Below, one piece after another: positions 10,968 through 23,245 of a stretch of DNA of 64,000 nt. A program made the translations under genes and the position numbers. The DNA is from Clonostachys chloroleuca (lineage: Eukaryota; Ascomycota; Sordariomycetes; Hypocreales; Bionectriaceae), in contig JBANAY010000003.1 of NCBI GenBank assembly GCA_037952775.1, positions 29,698,001 to 29,762,000 on the forward strand, in the 5' to 3' direction. Within the stretch, counting starts at the first letter, position 1, and every line of letters begins with the position of its first letter. The notes beneath the pieces are model-generated. The model did not search any database, was not told the origin of the DNA, and worked only from the letters and a program-made list of their open reading frames with translations.

Positions 10968-11972
10968 CTAGTAAAGTTCTTGTTCACCACCATCATACAA
11001 GTTACCTACAGGGATGCGAAGATACTTATCCTGTCCAATGCTTGTAATCTTGCCAAAGTCTTCTCCTTCCAGCTTGATGTTCAGCGCCGCGAAAATCTCC
11101 TCCACACTTTCCTTCTTCTTTGTCGTGTTGAGCACAATTATTCCTCGATACAGTTGCCAGGCGATGAGAATCGTACTCTTTACCGCTTTGCACTTCTCCG
11201 CCAACTCCTCCAGCAATGTATCAAGATGCTTCCCTTCAGCCAAGTAAGGGGCGCAAGTCCCATGTAAGAAACCGTCTTGATTCCATGCGACTCAAGCCAC
11301 TTGGCGTATTCGGGCGCGCCTTGTACGTATGGGTTGAATTGAATCTGACTGACCGTAGGCTTGATTTCTGCCGCCTTGAGCAAATTCTCAACGTGGTGCT
11401 TCCGGAAGTTGGAGATTCCAATAGCTCCTCCATCAGCTTCCACACCTTGGCGACGTCAGATTCCACGTAAGCGTCATTCTTCAAATATGGAGAATGCACG
11501 AGAAAACTTGATCTTGTCAGAAAACAACTTTATAGTATCAGTTCAGTCCCTCACTCACAGATCTAGATAGTCGAGCTGCAGCCGCTTCAGACTGTTCTCC
11601 AACGCCGTTGGAATATCCTCGATTTTGTCTTCACTGAGCGAGTTGACAGTCTTGGTGATAACGAGCAGATCTTCACGCGGGACACCACTCTCTTTGATGG
11701 CTTGCCCAAGCTCCCGCTCAGTGCCGTACGCCTCCGCCGTGTCGAGATGGCGGTAGCCCGCCGCGATGGCGTACTTGAAAATAGTGACGGCGTCTGGGTT
11801 GTAAGCAGAGAAACGGTCGGGCTTGTACCAAGCAGTGCCGGTGCCAAAACCCAACTGCGAGAGTTAGCTCCTGTATATAATCTATGATTGGCCAGTGAAG
11901 ATGGATTCATACCACGGGGATTTCGGCTCCATCCTGGAGCTTGACAGTGGGGATTTTGGGAGAAGAGGACAT
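10968..11972 (-). CDS. Aldo/keto reductase, frame-disrupted
   Basis: Start MSSSPKIPTVKLQDGAEIPV at 11972 (exon 11913-11972). A 58-nt intron leads to LGFGTGTAWYK at 11854 and onward. AKR landmarks are visible: YRHLDTAEAYGTE contains the catalytic Asp and Tyr, LLVITKTV the lysine, FLVHSPYLKND the histidine region, and GAIGISNFRKHH the cofactor-domain signature. A second intron lies between LDYLDL and FLVHSP. Two frame breaks remain. Near 11421-11440 the frame of VWKLMEEL and the frame of GAIGISNF overlap on the same bases. Near 11240 a GG in the coding sense would need to be GGG to join LAPLTW to EGKHLDTLLEEL. NADPH-dependent carbonyl reduction is the family activity; the substrate is unknown. 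Frame status as for the dioxygenase: decaying gene or sequence error. Confidence 0.65.
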
Positions 11973-13448
11973 ATCGACAGACACTCAATTGGGATTTTTG
12001 AGGGTCCAAATGTAGGCTCGGAAATGCCAAACTACCAAACATGGAATGGAGAGGAAGCGAAACTGTTATACCTAGGCAGACCTCACCGAGCTGATCGCAA
12101 ACTCCGCCAAAGGACCAAGTAGCATGATTAGGCAATAAGAGCCGACCTTCCCTAATTTATCTAGTATGTGGAACATGTATAACCTGGGGAATACAACCTC
12201 TACCTGGCATAAGGTTGCTATCATCTTGTCACACCCCTGGATTCGATGTATCGAGCTGGCAAGGGCAGCTAATATGCCTACAACAGAACTGTGTAAGCCT
12301 CTTTCAGGGGTCTTCCGACCCTAGCTAGTGAGGCACCTGGTCCCAGGGGGTTAGGCTGAGTTATCATCCTCTTTATGAATTATACTTCTTATTAAATCCA
12401 CACGCTGTTCGACAAGGCCAATCGCTGGGAGACAGAGAGTTAGTGTAGACCGAAAAAGGAAGCAAACGAATCAACTGGCTTGCCATTGGGCGATCGGACC
12501 ATGTTGGGACTCGGAGGAGGATGCGTAGGTAGGACGGTAGATGGATGCACCGCCGACCTGTTCATCTCGGCATTGGCTAACGGCTCTTCAGGGAGTTAGG
12601 ATCATTAAAGTTGTAACCCATTGTTTGTCATCCTTATCCTCCACAGCTATCTTTTGTTAATATGAAAGTGGTTCCTGTTTCGTTTGGACTTCCACACTAA
12701 GCAAAGGACTATCAAGGCCCGAGAATACGAAGCTACTAGAGAAACTATCTGGTTCATACCACAGCGTTGATTTGATTACTTCCAAATACCAGGCTTCTTT
12801 CTTTCATTCAAAGTTATATATCAAGCTAAATCATTTCAGAATTTATCTCCACTACGTTACGAAAACGTCATGAGTTCGGAATTTCGGCATTTCTGCGTCC
12901 GGAACCTTTGGCTCTTTAGTTGCTACTAAATAATTGAGGGACTTCTGTCATTGTGATAGAATCTGCGGATAGTAATCAGAATGTATGACGGCAACGCTAA
13001 TGCAGGAGGCCCGACATGCCACATTTCTCACTCCAGTATCGAATAGACTGCTCACAAAACACACCGATTCATGGGCAACGCAAGGAGACGTGAATTTGAA
13101 ACACCATATACATCAGACCTATCTGCGGTGACTATTTCATGGGGGAGTCCGCCATACAGATAACAAGTCTTGTCTGATGAGAAGGACCGTCACATGACAA
13201 CGCCGCTCGCTGCAGGAGGCCCTCCGTCTGAAACTTTGTCGGCTTAATGAGCGAGATGTGGAAATGATTTTCGCTCTACGGTTGCTGGACACTAGACAGG
13301 CTGAATAAAATAATCCATATCGCTTGTCTATAAAACCATGAGTTTGCAGACAATTTCAAGTCAAATCCATCTCTCTTCATAACCATCTACGCACACAATA
13401 CAAATCTTCACAACTACAACTACACAAGCAATCAGCTCATCTCAAATA
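11973..13448. promoter_or_regulatory. Long divergent upstream region, aldo/keto reductase / SMP-like gene
   Basis: About 1.5 kb without a supported gene. Near 13328 the TATA-like tctataaaacc is followed by a CA-rich leader ending in caatcagctcatctcaaata directly before the SMP-like start codon, which looks like a strong fungal 5' leader. Nothing else was recognised. Confidence 0.5.
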
Positions 13449-13696
13449 ATGCCTCAGAATCAGATGACCAAGGAGGACTCCTCCCGAATCCAGTCAACCC
13501 AGGTTTGTCTGCATGGCTTCCCCTGTCGAGCGCTTAGCTGACAATTATGGTATCATGCCAACAGGCGAAATCAGGAGGCGACATGGGCTTTGCCTCACGT
13601 GCTCAATCTGCGGCTGATTCTCGAGCGAACAACAACAATTCTGGCGGTGGTGGAGGACAGTCCAAGGGAACCGATGCGGCCAACAAGAAGGGTTGA
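13449..13696 (+). CDS. Small SMP-like (seed-maturation-protein type) protein, 61 aa
   Basis: Two exons, 13449-13502 and 13565-13696, joined in phase across a 62-nt intron. The product starts MPQNQMTKEDSSRIQSTQ and continues with GGDMGFASRAQSAAD, then a Gly/Asn-rich tail ending in Lys-Lys-Gly. The TKEDxSRIQS...G..FASRAQSAAD pattern matches the short SMP-type motif found in small hydrophilic, probably disordered, fungal stress or conidial proteins and in plant LEA-related proteins. No membrane or signal segment. The clear TATA-like box and long CA-rich leader suggest strong, perhaps stage-specific, expression. Role inferred from the motif only; desiccation or stress protection is plausible. Confidence 0.7.
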
Positions 13697-15881
13697 TTCC
13701 AACCAACATGCGGGGTTTGGTAGAATTCTGCTGGTCAAAATTGGCAACCTAGAACGAAGTTAGCCTAGGCAGAATTTGATTTTGCTCTCCCTTTTTTACA
13801 AACGGTAGACCCCTTCTTGTCACTCTTAAACTCTAGTGCTGTGATTGATAATTGATGTGTCTGTACCCAGCCCTGAGTGTGGTAGAATTCAAGCCAAGTG
13901 TAGATTGCCTAACCCTGTGGTAAACAATATGTCCTTGCTTCAGCAGATAAGAGCCTTTGCGACTCGTATGTGACGGCTTGCAAACTCATCGCAGTTGGAT
14001 TGACTTTTGAATTATTCCACTTGCCGCGGAATCATTGGACTTTATCATGTTCTTAGCCACGTCTCACGTCGTGGCTACAAAGGCTACTTATGCAATTCTT
14101 TCTGTTATAACCAGTGTCAATCAGACATTAGACGTCCTCACGAGAGAAAATAGCGCTCAAGTCCTCCGACACCGACATAAATCAGTGGCACAAGCAGTCA
14201 ATATCGTCCAAGATCTTCCAATATACTCCAAACTAGCAGCACAAAACAACCTGAGTAGGTCCATCGTCATTGCCTATCTCCATCTTGTCAAATACCTATT
14301 GACGGCTCACAAGTGCTCCCCTGCGGTGGTAGACGTCAATGAAAACACACTCTACTTTGGACGGCTTTGACTAGTGCGGCAACATGCGGTCATGTCAAAA
14401 GTGGACGGTGCCTTGGAACCTAATTTAATTGTTCTTGGTTGAAGGTATGTTTTAATCGTCTAGATGGAGCTATTTATAGAAGGGCAACGTCAGTAGATTC
14501 GGCGATCGGGCCTCAAGCCCAGAACAACATGGGAGGAACGGCACGATAATTGCGCGGCTTCAATGCAGTCACGTGGGCTGATTTCCTATAAATATAGAGA
14601 TAAACTTTCCGCTAAGGCCTCTGACCGTTAAAACTAGGAGTGTGCGATGTGCTCCCACCACACCCAATCCCGTTCACCTAGTCAGGTTCGATGATCTCAT
14701 ACAACTTTTCAGTCCTAGGCAAGAAAGTATGAGGCAAGGAGGGGCGCCATGTCCATGTAGGTCTTTATATGATGCGATCCAGAGGATCTCCACGTCAATA
14801 GGATTAATTGTTATTTGCTTTGAAAGTCTTCTCCACTGCTCCATTCATCTACCACGATGGCCAGCCCCATACAGCGACACTCCATCCTTCCAACAAGGTG
14901 CCAAGGAGGCAATAATGGAGAAAGCCATAGCAGCTTTTGCTCTGTCTGCACGTTAGGAGTCACCCTTCAACTTGAAGACTAATGGGCATGCAACATACAT
15001 GTCTAATTGGGAACCCGGAACGAAACAAATTCTAAAGCAACATGGATCTCGACCAGAAGGTTGCAGTTATGACGTCGGTGTGACCGACTTTTGGCTTCGG
15101 AGATTCGGCATCCGAGACTCAGTCAGCATTCGGCATGACTTTAGATAATCAAAAAGGAACTGTGTCGAAATGTTGACTCGTTACGGGTTCCCTAAATGGT
15201 GGCCGCCAATCGTTGCTGCTGCTCCCTGTCGAGTTGCGAGATTTGTGCGGCCACTAACGACGGGCCACGGGTAAGGAGGGTGGCACTTGAACCAACCTTA
15301 AGATGAAAGGGTCGGTATACAGGAACAGAATGCAACTGGGCTCCACATCGGTCAGGCAGAAAGCCAACGGGGAGCGGTTTGTGAAGACTCATATCTGTCT
15401 ATCTAAACTCAGTCCAAGGGTCACGCGGTACTCGGGCCGGCTGACCTATTTCGTTTTCCCGATGAACATGTCTTGGCTCAGACAGAGTACGACGCTGATT
15501 CAACCGTTGACGGCAATCATACCTCCATTAGATGATTCACGTATATGACGATATTGAGGGACATGTGCGGAGGTGGCAGGCAAGTGGCCACCGAGGCCGC
15601 ACAAATCTCGCAAATTGCGTACTCGCCGCCCAATTAGCCCCAAGCTCCATCCACCCTCCGAAGACCGCCTCAGAATGCTGCCTGAACTACATGCGTTATT
15701 ATCGCTGTGAAAGGTATCAGAAAAAGGGCTTCTGTCATCAAAATGGGCGGCCAGGCCCAACGTCGGTTTCGTCTGGCCGCCCTGAAGATCTCTGTCTTAC
15801 AAACTATCACACCAAACACCACCTTCGTCCTCTATTCATACGAAACCTTAAACATCATATCACTGATTCGAAAGGAACAAC
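13697..15881. other. 2.2-kb intergenic region, no supported gene
   Basis: Open frames of about 100 codons exist (for example 14035-14370 and 14642-14956) but they lack convincing protein character or intron-exon structure. The final part serves as promoter of the copper ATPase. Confidence 0.45.
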
Positions 15882-18800
15882 ATGCCTGTCCCGTCAAAGG
15901 CTGTCGCAGACGCGGCAAATGCTGCTACTACGACGACATTCCTCATCCCCAGCATCCACTGTTCGACCTGTGCATCATTCATCGAAACACTCATCCGCCA
16001 AATCACTCCCAACGCCTCGGTCGAAACATCCATCATTTCGCATACTGTCTCCATCCGACATGATGGCAGCGCCGATATAAAGAAGATGGCCCGCGCCCTG
16101 GGCGACGCAGGGTATGAAGTAGACACTATCGCAGTAGGCCCCGAAGCCCAGGCGAAGCTTCGATACTCCGCCAAGGCAGCCCCGGCCGACGATGACTTTG
16201 CTCTTGGCCGGCTATTCGCCAGTGTTCCAAAGCCATGGAACCTTGTCGGCCGGGCTAGACAAGAGAGAGCCCGAAGCCAACATGTGAACCACTGCGACGA
16301 GTGTCGTTCAAAGCTCGTCTCATCACCTCCCACAACAACACACGACGACAAGGAAGTTTCAGAGGAGAAAGGCGGTGGACCTTTTGTTGTCGTCGAATCC
16401 AGCTCTGCCCTGCCGGACTTGTACCAGGCCACACTGACAATAGACGGGATGACCTGTAGTTCGTGTGTTGGCAACGTGACGAAGTCTCTACTGTCGCAGT
16501 CGTGGGTTGAGGCTGCTGAGGTTGGTCTGCTCACGCGTTCAGCCATCGTACGCTTCCATGGTGGACCAGACAAGGCACAGGCCATCGCGGATCTTATTGA
16601 AGACGCAGGATATGAGGCGGCGGTCGAACAGGTTGAAAGAGTTCTCACAGACCACCCGCAGTCCGCGTCCCGAGACGCTTCCTCCAACACTTGGCGTGCG
16701 GAGCTGTCCATCGGCGGCATGAGCTGCAGTTCATGTGTTGGCAGCATCACTCAGGCGGTTGAGGAACTCACCTGGGTTGAAACCGTCCATGTCAACCTCC
16801 TTACCAGCAGCGCGACCATTGTCTTCCTGGATCGATCCCATCTGGATGAACTTGTTTCCACTATCACTGATGCTGGATATACGGTCAAGCTCAGTGACCT
16901 GGTCAACTCGAATGATGCCACTACAGGTCAAGACCAGGTGCGAACCGTACAAATTCGCATCAACGGCATGTACTGCGAGCACTGCCCTGAAAGAGTCCTC
17001 GCAGCACTGGAAAATCATGCATCTCAAGTAGACATTGACGAAGCACCTTCGCTACAGAACCCAATCATGACAGTCTCATACGTCCCGAATGTGCCTACCT
17101 TGACCATCCGCACGATCCTTACTACTATTGCCGCGGCAGACGAGACTCTCAAGCCAATCATCTATCATCCCCCAACCATTGAAGAGCGAGCCCGGCAAAT
17201 GCAAGCCAGAAGTCGCAGACGACTACTCTATCGCCTCCTTTTATCTGTTGCTGCAGCCATCCCAGGCCTAATCATCGGCATTGTATTCATGACTCTCGTC
17301 TCCAAGGATGACCCTAACCGCGTGTACCTCATGGAGAGGATAAACGGCGTATCTCGCGGAGAACTGGCCCTCCTGATCGCCTCAACACCAGTCTACTTCT
17401 TCAGCGCCGACATCTTCCATCGACGCGCCATCAAGGAGATCTACGCCATGTGGAAGCCCGGCAGCCACGTGCCATTGGTACGACGCTTCTACCGCTTCGG
17501 CAGCATGGACATGCTCGTCTCCTTCGCCACTACGATTGCCTACTTCGCCTCGGTCGCGGAGCTCGTCATCACGGCTACGAATCAGGACAGCCACCACCAC
17601 ATGCCGGAGAGGATGCCGTACTTTGACTCGGTCATCTTCCTCACCATGTTCCTCCTCGCCGGTCGGATGATAGAGGCGTACAGCAAGGCCAAGACCGGCG
17701 AGGCCGTCACCCAGCTGGGCAATCTGCGACCCAAGGAGGCTCTCCTCATAACACCATCCGGTCAAGACCAGGGCGATACCCAGCTGTCGACAGTGCCAGT
17801 GGATACACTCGAGTCCGGCGACTCAGTCGTAGTCGTCCACGGAGGCTCGCCACCCTGGGACGGCATCCTCCTCGACAGCACCGCTGACTTTGCCGAGTCA
17901 AGCCTCACAGGGGAGTCTAGACCCGTCCACAAGTCGATGGGCGACGAGATCTACTCTGGCACAATCAACAAGGGCGCCCCGATCACGATGCGCATCCACG
18001 GCGCGGCCGGCAAGTCACTTCTAGACAACATCATCCACGTCGTGAGGGAAGGGCAGTCCAAGCGGGCGCCGATCGAGCGCGTCGCCGACACCGTCACGGG
18101 ATACTTCGTGCCATTCGTGACACTCGTCGCCATCGCCGTCTGGCTGACCTGGCTCGGCCTCGGCGTCTCGGGGCGGCTGCCAGAGGACTACAAGGATACG
18201 CTCGTGGGCGGGTGGCCCTTCTGGTCGCTGCAGTTCGCCATCGCCGTCTTCGTCATCGCGTGCCCCTGTGGGATCGGGCTGGCTGCGCCGACGGCGCTGT
18301 TCGTCGGCGGCGGGCTCGCGGCCAGGCACGGGATCCTCGCCAAGGGTGGCGGGGAGGCGTTCCAGGAGGCCAGCGGGATCGATGTGGTTGTGTTTGACAA
18401 GACGGGGACGCTGACGGAGGGCGGTGACTTGAAGCTCGTGGATCATGTGGTGCTGGAGGGGAGCGCGGAGAGATGGGGTGAGGATGCTTTGCTGGCGTAT
18501 GTGGGTGAGGTGGAAAGGAATAGCAGTCACCCTCTAGGGAAAGCACTTGTCGACTTTTGTGAAGAGAGAGGTGTGAAGGGGAGCCCGCCGCAGCAGGTTG
18601 ATGAGATGCCTGGAAAGGGGATGAAGGCAACCTTTTTCGATAAAGAGAGTACAACCAAGCTTGAGATCCTTGTCGGGAACGAGACCTTGATGACGGATCA
18701 CGGTGTTAGTTTCAGCCAAGCAACCATCGACACACTCGACGGGTGGAAAGAACAAGCCAAGTCGGTAGTGTTGGTGGCTGCAAGAGATGTGAGTGTGGAT

Positions 18801-19511
18801 GGCGAATGGGTTCCTGCCGCCATCTTCTCAGCTTCGGATCCCATCCGCCCTGAATCCAAGTCCGTAGTGGACGCATTGCGCGCTCGGGGCGTGGATGTGT
18901 GGATGATCTCAGGGGACAACGCCAAAACAGCACTCGCCGTGGGTGCCATGGTCGCCATCGAGCCGGACCACATCATCGCGGGGGTCTTGCCGGAACAAAA
19001 GGCCGACAAGATCAAGTATCTCCAGGGCAGCCAGCCGAGAAAGCAAGGGGGCTTTCTCGCCAACCTCTCCGGTCGGACGCGGAGTCGGGCTGTGGTGGCG
19101 ATGGTTGGCGATGGGGTCAACGACTCGCCTGCACTGACTGCTGCTGACGTGGGCATTGCCATTGGCGCAGGGTCCGATGTCGCCATCTCTGCTGCCGAGT
19201 TTGTGCTCATCAAATCCGATCTCAATTCGCTCCTGACTCTGGTCCAGCTGAGCCGGGCAGTCTTCAGGCGTGTCATGTTCAACTTTGCCTGGGCTGGCAT
19301 CTACAACCTGGTAGCGCTGCCCATTGCCGCAGGTGTGATTTACCCTGTGAAGTCCAATGGGTCGTACACTCGGTTAGATCCAGTGTGGGCTAGTTTAGCC
19401 ATGGCGTTGAGCAGCCTGAGCGTCATATGCAGCAGCCTGTTGCTGAGAACCACGCTTCCCTTGGTCGGTTTTCGAAACACAGTCGTTTCAGGCTCCTCGT
19501 CAAAGGACTGA
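15882..19511 (+). CDS. Copper-transporting P1B-type ATPase with four HMA-type domains, 1209 aa
   Basis: One uninterrupted 1209-residue frame. Four metal-binding sites are seen in order: CSTC at Cys27/Cys30, GMTCSSC at Cys192/Cys195, GMSCSSC at Cys282/Cys285 and GMYCEHC at Cys365/Cys368, plus an extra HCDEC near residue 137. The catalytic core has the TGES actuator loop, the CPC intramembrane site (Cys794, Cys796), DKTGTLTEGG with phosphorylated Asp839, and GDGVNDSPAL in the hinge. CPC and the HMA domains indicate Cu(I). Fungal relatives either load copper into secreted enzymes in the Golgi (Ccc2/CtpA role) or export excess copper at the plasma membrane (CrpA role). The four sites and the extra CxxC fit a detoxification pump, but this is not decisive. 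No introns, unlike most neighbours. Confidence 0.93.
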   Translation: MPVPSKAVADAANAATTTTFLIPSIHCSTCASFIETLIRQITPNASVETSIISHTVSIRHDGSADIKKMARALGDAGYEVDTIAVGPEAQAKLRYSAKAAPADDDFALGRLFASVPKPWNLVGRARQERARSQHVNHCDECRSKLVSSPPTTTHDDKEVSEEKGGGPFVVVESSSALPDLYQATLTIDGMTCSSCVGNVTKSLLSQSWVEAAEVGLLTRSAIVRFHGGPDKAQAIADLIEDAGYEAAVEQVERVLTDHPQSASRDASSNTWRAELSIGGMSCSSCVGSITQAVEELTWVETVHVNLLTSSATIVFLDRSHLDELVSTITDAGYTVKLSDLVNSNDATTGQDQVRTVQIRINGMYCEHCPERVLAALENHASQVDIDEAPSLQNPIMTVSYVPNVPTLTIRTILTTIAAADETLKPIIYHPPTIEERARQMQARSRRRLLYRLLLSVAAAIPGLIIGIVFMTLVSKDDPNRVYLMERINGVSRGELALLIASTPVYFFSADIFHRRAIKEIYAMWKPGSHVPLVRRFYRFGSMDMLVSFATTIAYFASVAELVITATNQDSHHHMPERMPYFDSVIFLTMFLLAGRMIEAYSKAKTGEAVTQLGNLRPKEALLITPSGQDQGDTQLSTVPVDTLESGDSVVVVHGGSPPWDGILLDSTADFAESSLTGESRPVHKSMGDEIYSGTINKGAPITMRIHGAAGKSLLDNIIHVVREGQSKRAPIERVADTVTGYFVPFVTLVAIAVWLTWLGLGVSGRLPEDYKDTLVGGWPFWSLQFAIAVFVIACPCGIGLAAPTALFVGGGLAARHGILAKGGGEAFQEASGIDVVVFDKTGTLTEGGDLKLVDHVVLEGSAERWGEDALLAYVGEVERNSSHPLGKALVDFCEERGVKGSPPQQVDEMPGKGMKATFFDKESTTKLEILVGNETLMTDHGVSFSQATIDTLDGWKEQAKSVVLVAARDVSVDGEWVPAAIFSASDPIRPESKSVVDALRARGVDVWMISGDNAKTALAVGAMVAIEPDHIIAGVLPEQKADKIKYLQGSQPRKQGGFLANLSGRTRSRAVVAMVGDGVNDSPALTAADVGIAIGAGSDVAISAAEFVLIKSDLNSLLTLVQLSRAVFRRVMFNFAWAGIYNLVALPIAAGVIYPVKSNGSYTRLDPVWASLAMALSSLSVICSSLLLRTTLPLVGFRNTVVSGSSSKD

Positions 19512-22500
19512 ATTAGTTGCAACCTCGACCTAATATGGTTACAAGGGGGGATATGTAAAGGCCTTTTCCTTATTCACTAGATGTTAGATGCCGTCCAGCT
19601 TGAATGGAGGATCCTATGACAACTTAGGTTATGTATTTACCTTTCCAATAGCATTTGAGTGAACATACCAATAACTCCGGTGGATCTCCTCCATGATATC
19701 AAAACGGTCAAGTTTTCAATGGCCGTGTTGCTTTGCATGATAACCTGATGCGACTGTCAATATCAGAGAATGAATGATCAAGATACTGTCCTAGCAAACT
19801 ACAACCGCTATTTACCAACCAGAGTTAGGAACGGAGTCTGAAACAACTAGAGCCAGACATTTGTACAGCTAATTAGCTAGTGCCCGAGGCTATAAGAGGG
19901 AGGTGAATTGCGCACGAAGACTGTCACTTTCTACTCGCGATTGGCATATACCCTATACTGACAACGAACAGCAAATATCATGTAGTACATTCAATTTTCC
20001 CTTTATTTATTGACATGATAGATTGTGTATAATATTCAGATAATGATAGATAGACGCACGATATAAAAGTTTCTTTTAGCTTTTTTTATCTTTCTAAGTT
20101 ACACTCTTGTGGTTAAGTTGATACAGCAATATACTGGAACATGTCCGCTCTGCTTCATAGTAAGCGGACTTCTCTTTCAAAAAGCAGCATCACAAATACC
20201 CTATACAAATGACAACTTTCTTTACCCACGTCTCATTTCTGACCACCTCTTCTGTGGGCTTATTTCGCCACCGACAAAGTACTCGCCGCCGAGACGGCAC
20301 GGGCTCTGTTTTACATCGACCTTGTTCTGAAACACGGCATGGAATTCAGAAACTCATCATTATTGCCACCTCTTGACCTCAAAGGTACTTATTTCTCCCA
20401 GGACTACGAAAAATAGGGATGAATCAGGCTCCTGGCAGGTTGCTCGCAACATCGAGCCTTTCCAGCATCAATAGTGCGCCAGGATGGATAATCTCGGCCA
20501 CTCACGCGACCGATTCCCCAAAGAGCCTAGTCCTTGCGGTGGCATAAATTATACACAGGCATCATTGTCGATCGGTCTCCTCTACATTTGAGCATACGTG
20601 TGTCTACTCAGTATTGATTCCAAGGGTCGCTTAGGCGGTTGACTGGCCAATCCGGAGGGATCAGATTGATGGAATTGAACTCCCCTAAGCGGAAGGCAAT
20701 TTGTTCTTAGCTAGAACGTGGGGGAGAGTTTGATTGCATTAATTATTGATGCACAGGCGACTTCCGAATGCAGACGTACCCATTATGCACTGGAAATGTT
20801 CATTTCGCTGTTTTCCTCCTATTCCGGTAGTAGTCTGCATAATTTCCATGGAGGACAAGGAGATAGATCCCGTCTTCTAGATCCAAGATAGTTAGCATTG
20901 CTCTTCAGCAGAGCTGTGTCTGAATCCGGTAGACTGGATGGGAGAAGGTCTAGCTGTGAGATTAAGCGTGCCAGGGAGAATAGTTTTCCCATCGGCGACG
21001 AAAGGCGAGCTGCTGCCAAATAAAGCACATTCGGGTCCGACTTACGTACTCATTGATTAGCACCAGCATTACCCATTATTACGCCCAGTAGCACGGCCTG
21101 ACTAAGAAGTGACCGGATGGTGGGTGGGCCAAATCCATTGTCTTTACAAATGGGGAATCAGCCGGCAGAAGCATCAAGGAGAAAAGGTTGTGTTCAATTG
21201 AACACGAAAAAGGAATCAGCCTCAAATATTTTAAGTCATGGACGCCCATCGTTGTTCTGTTCCGGACGAACTGCTGATATTTTTAGGTCTCCTGTGTGGC
21301 CTTGTGTTCAACTTTGGTTGTCCGGCCGGGCTACTGTGCCGCTGAATAATATTCCTAATAATAAATTACACCCTGCTGAGTTGGGAATTTGTGCTGCAGG
21401 TCGCAAGCACTGATTCTGCTGATCATTCCAGCACCAACTCTTTAGCACTCGGCTCGTGCGATGCCTGCAAGATACAAACAGGAGGAAGCAAGCCAACGGG
21501 CTGGATGTGCCGGCTTTTAATGGTGGATTCGCGAGGATTTGATTGATGGACTGATGGACTGATTGAATCGGTAGGTGTTCGTCAGCGTGTAATTAATCAA
21601 ACAATCCCCTGCAAGGTCCTGCTTCCTTCTATCGCACTCCATGACGCGGTCTGTCCCATGTCCCTGGAGAGCTTCTGGACCAGGTGAGACGATTGACACC
21701 TCGCCAACAATTGCATTTTTCGATATGCGTGTCCCGTGTCTGCAATTCATGCTGTTGGTAGTTGCTTGCACTGTAGGGCAACCAACAGCATCTGGCGTGA
21801 GACGGCACAGGAACTTTGGCACCAGTGGTGGAGATGGACTGCTTCTGTAAATACTCATGAGAAATACATGCTTATCCTGGTCAGCAGTGACCACTGCCGT
21901 AAAGCCCGGTTCCATCGTTTGGATCGATGGAAGGCATCCATGGATAGCGCTGGGCTTGTCATCTAGCGTCTGACCAACGGCCTGGGGCATCTCAGTGTGG
22001 CATAAATTATAGCATGGATTAGTTAGCACATCACTCTGGCGAGGCTCAGGCAGACGGTTGAACTAATGGCGGAGTCTGCAGGGCTATTTTTGGATTTGGG
22101 TGGGAGGCTGGAACACTTCTGGATCAGCCGTGGCCCACAGCAACACGGCTCTGCTCGAGGACAAGCTGGCTTCTTCATCCCCAAACGTGCAGGCGAGTGC
22201 AGCAGCTTGCGGCCACGGTCCACTTGGTTCGTGGTAGCGATCCATGTTTCTATATTTGCCACCTGGTGAGATCTTCTGCTTCACACAGCACTTTGGATCA
22301 TGCACGCGAGGGACCGCCGAGCCAGGCTTGTCCACTGTTGGTGCTAGCACGGTGTTACTAACGAGAGAGGCATTGCCATTTCCATTGCTGTTGGTGTTGG
22401 TAGATGGCTGTTGGTCTGTCAGACAAGTGCTACGACTTTGGGTGCACGTTATGCGAGCTGCGGCGCCTAAAGGGGGTCAGATCGTAAGCACAAGACAACA

Positions 22501-23245
22501 AGACAGCCGATTACAGGCAGCCCCCAGCCGGTCAATTGCTGGTGGCAAGCCTCCAAATCGCCACGGTGAAGCATCACGTCGCCATGAGCAGAGTGCAGAC
22601 CGGGCATGCTCGGATGGTTGAGGCTCGAAGCTTCCAGCCTGTGCCATCATTGGATCAGCACGAAGCTCGCGCGCGGCCAGAATAGAAATCATGGCATGCC
22701 TGCATGGTTCTTTGCCAAGCCTGGAGGATCCAACAGCCCAGGATCATCTATGGGTCAGTTTTATTACGTGATGTCAGGGTCCGCGCCGCACACCACTCCA
22801 AAATAACGGTCTTTGAGCGCATGCAGTGTCGCGATTGGCAGGCCGCCGCCCCTTCCGAGCTATTTGGAGATGCTGGGATAATAAAGCTGTCGCACAAGTG
22901 GGAATCCTTCCGGGGGAGCCTGCGTCAACCTGCGACATGGCATCTGATACGCCCAAGATCGTGGCCCATGCCAGAGCCTTCCTGCTTCCTAATTCTCACC
23001 ACCTCGACGGGGTATAATAGAGCGATTCCCGCCCGGCAGTGGAAGAAGTCTTTCTTGTTCCGTAGGCCATCTGCCCTCTTTCCCTTTCTTTCTTTTTAAG
23101 TTCTAGTACCAACTGACTCTACCACTCCTTCGAGTAGCAGTTGATTGGAAGACCCCCACCCCCTCTTCCTATCTTACTACTAGTTTTCTTTTGTTTCTGG
23201 TTACCGTCCCTGATTTAGCCCTGTACTGGTGTCGTTTCACCGACA
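19512..23245. other. 3.7-kb gene-poor region upstream of the repeat-protein gene
   Basis: No gene is supported. The 20.0-21.5 kb part looks AT-rich; 22.0-22.9 kb has overlapping open frames on both strands, which argues against coding. Close to the downstream gene there is a TATA-like ggtataatag near 23010 and a pyrimidine-rich tract (ccctttctttctttttaag) near 23080, consistent with a promoter and leader. Confidence 0.45.

Noticed and set aside
14035..14956. Two frames of about 105-110 codons in the gap before the copper ATPase
   Set aside because: No recognisable domain, the first relies on a non-ATG start for its full length, and no flanking intron or promoter structure supports them.
15860..19300. 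Minus-strand and shifted frames within the copper ATPase gene
   Set aside because: The sense frame has every P-type ATPase motif; the others are shadows of GC-rich coding sequence.
22000..22900. Overlapping open frames on both strands upstream of the repeat-protein gene
   Set aside because: Comparable openness in several frames without protein character points to base composition rather than genes.
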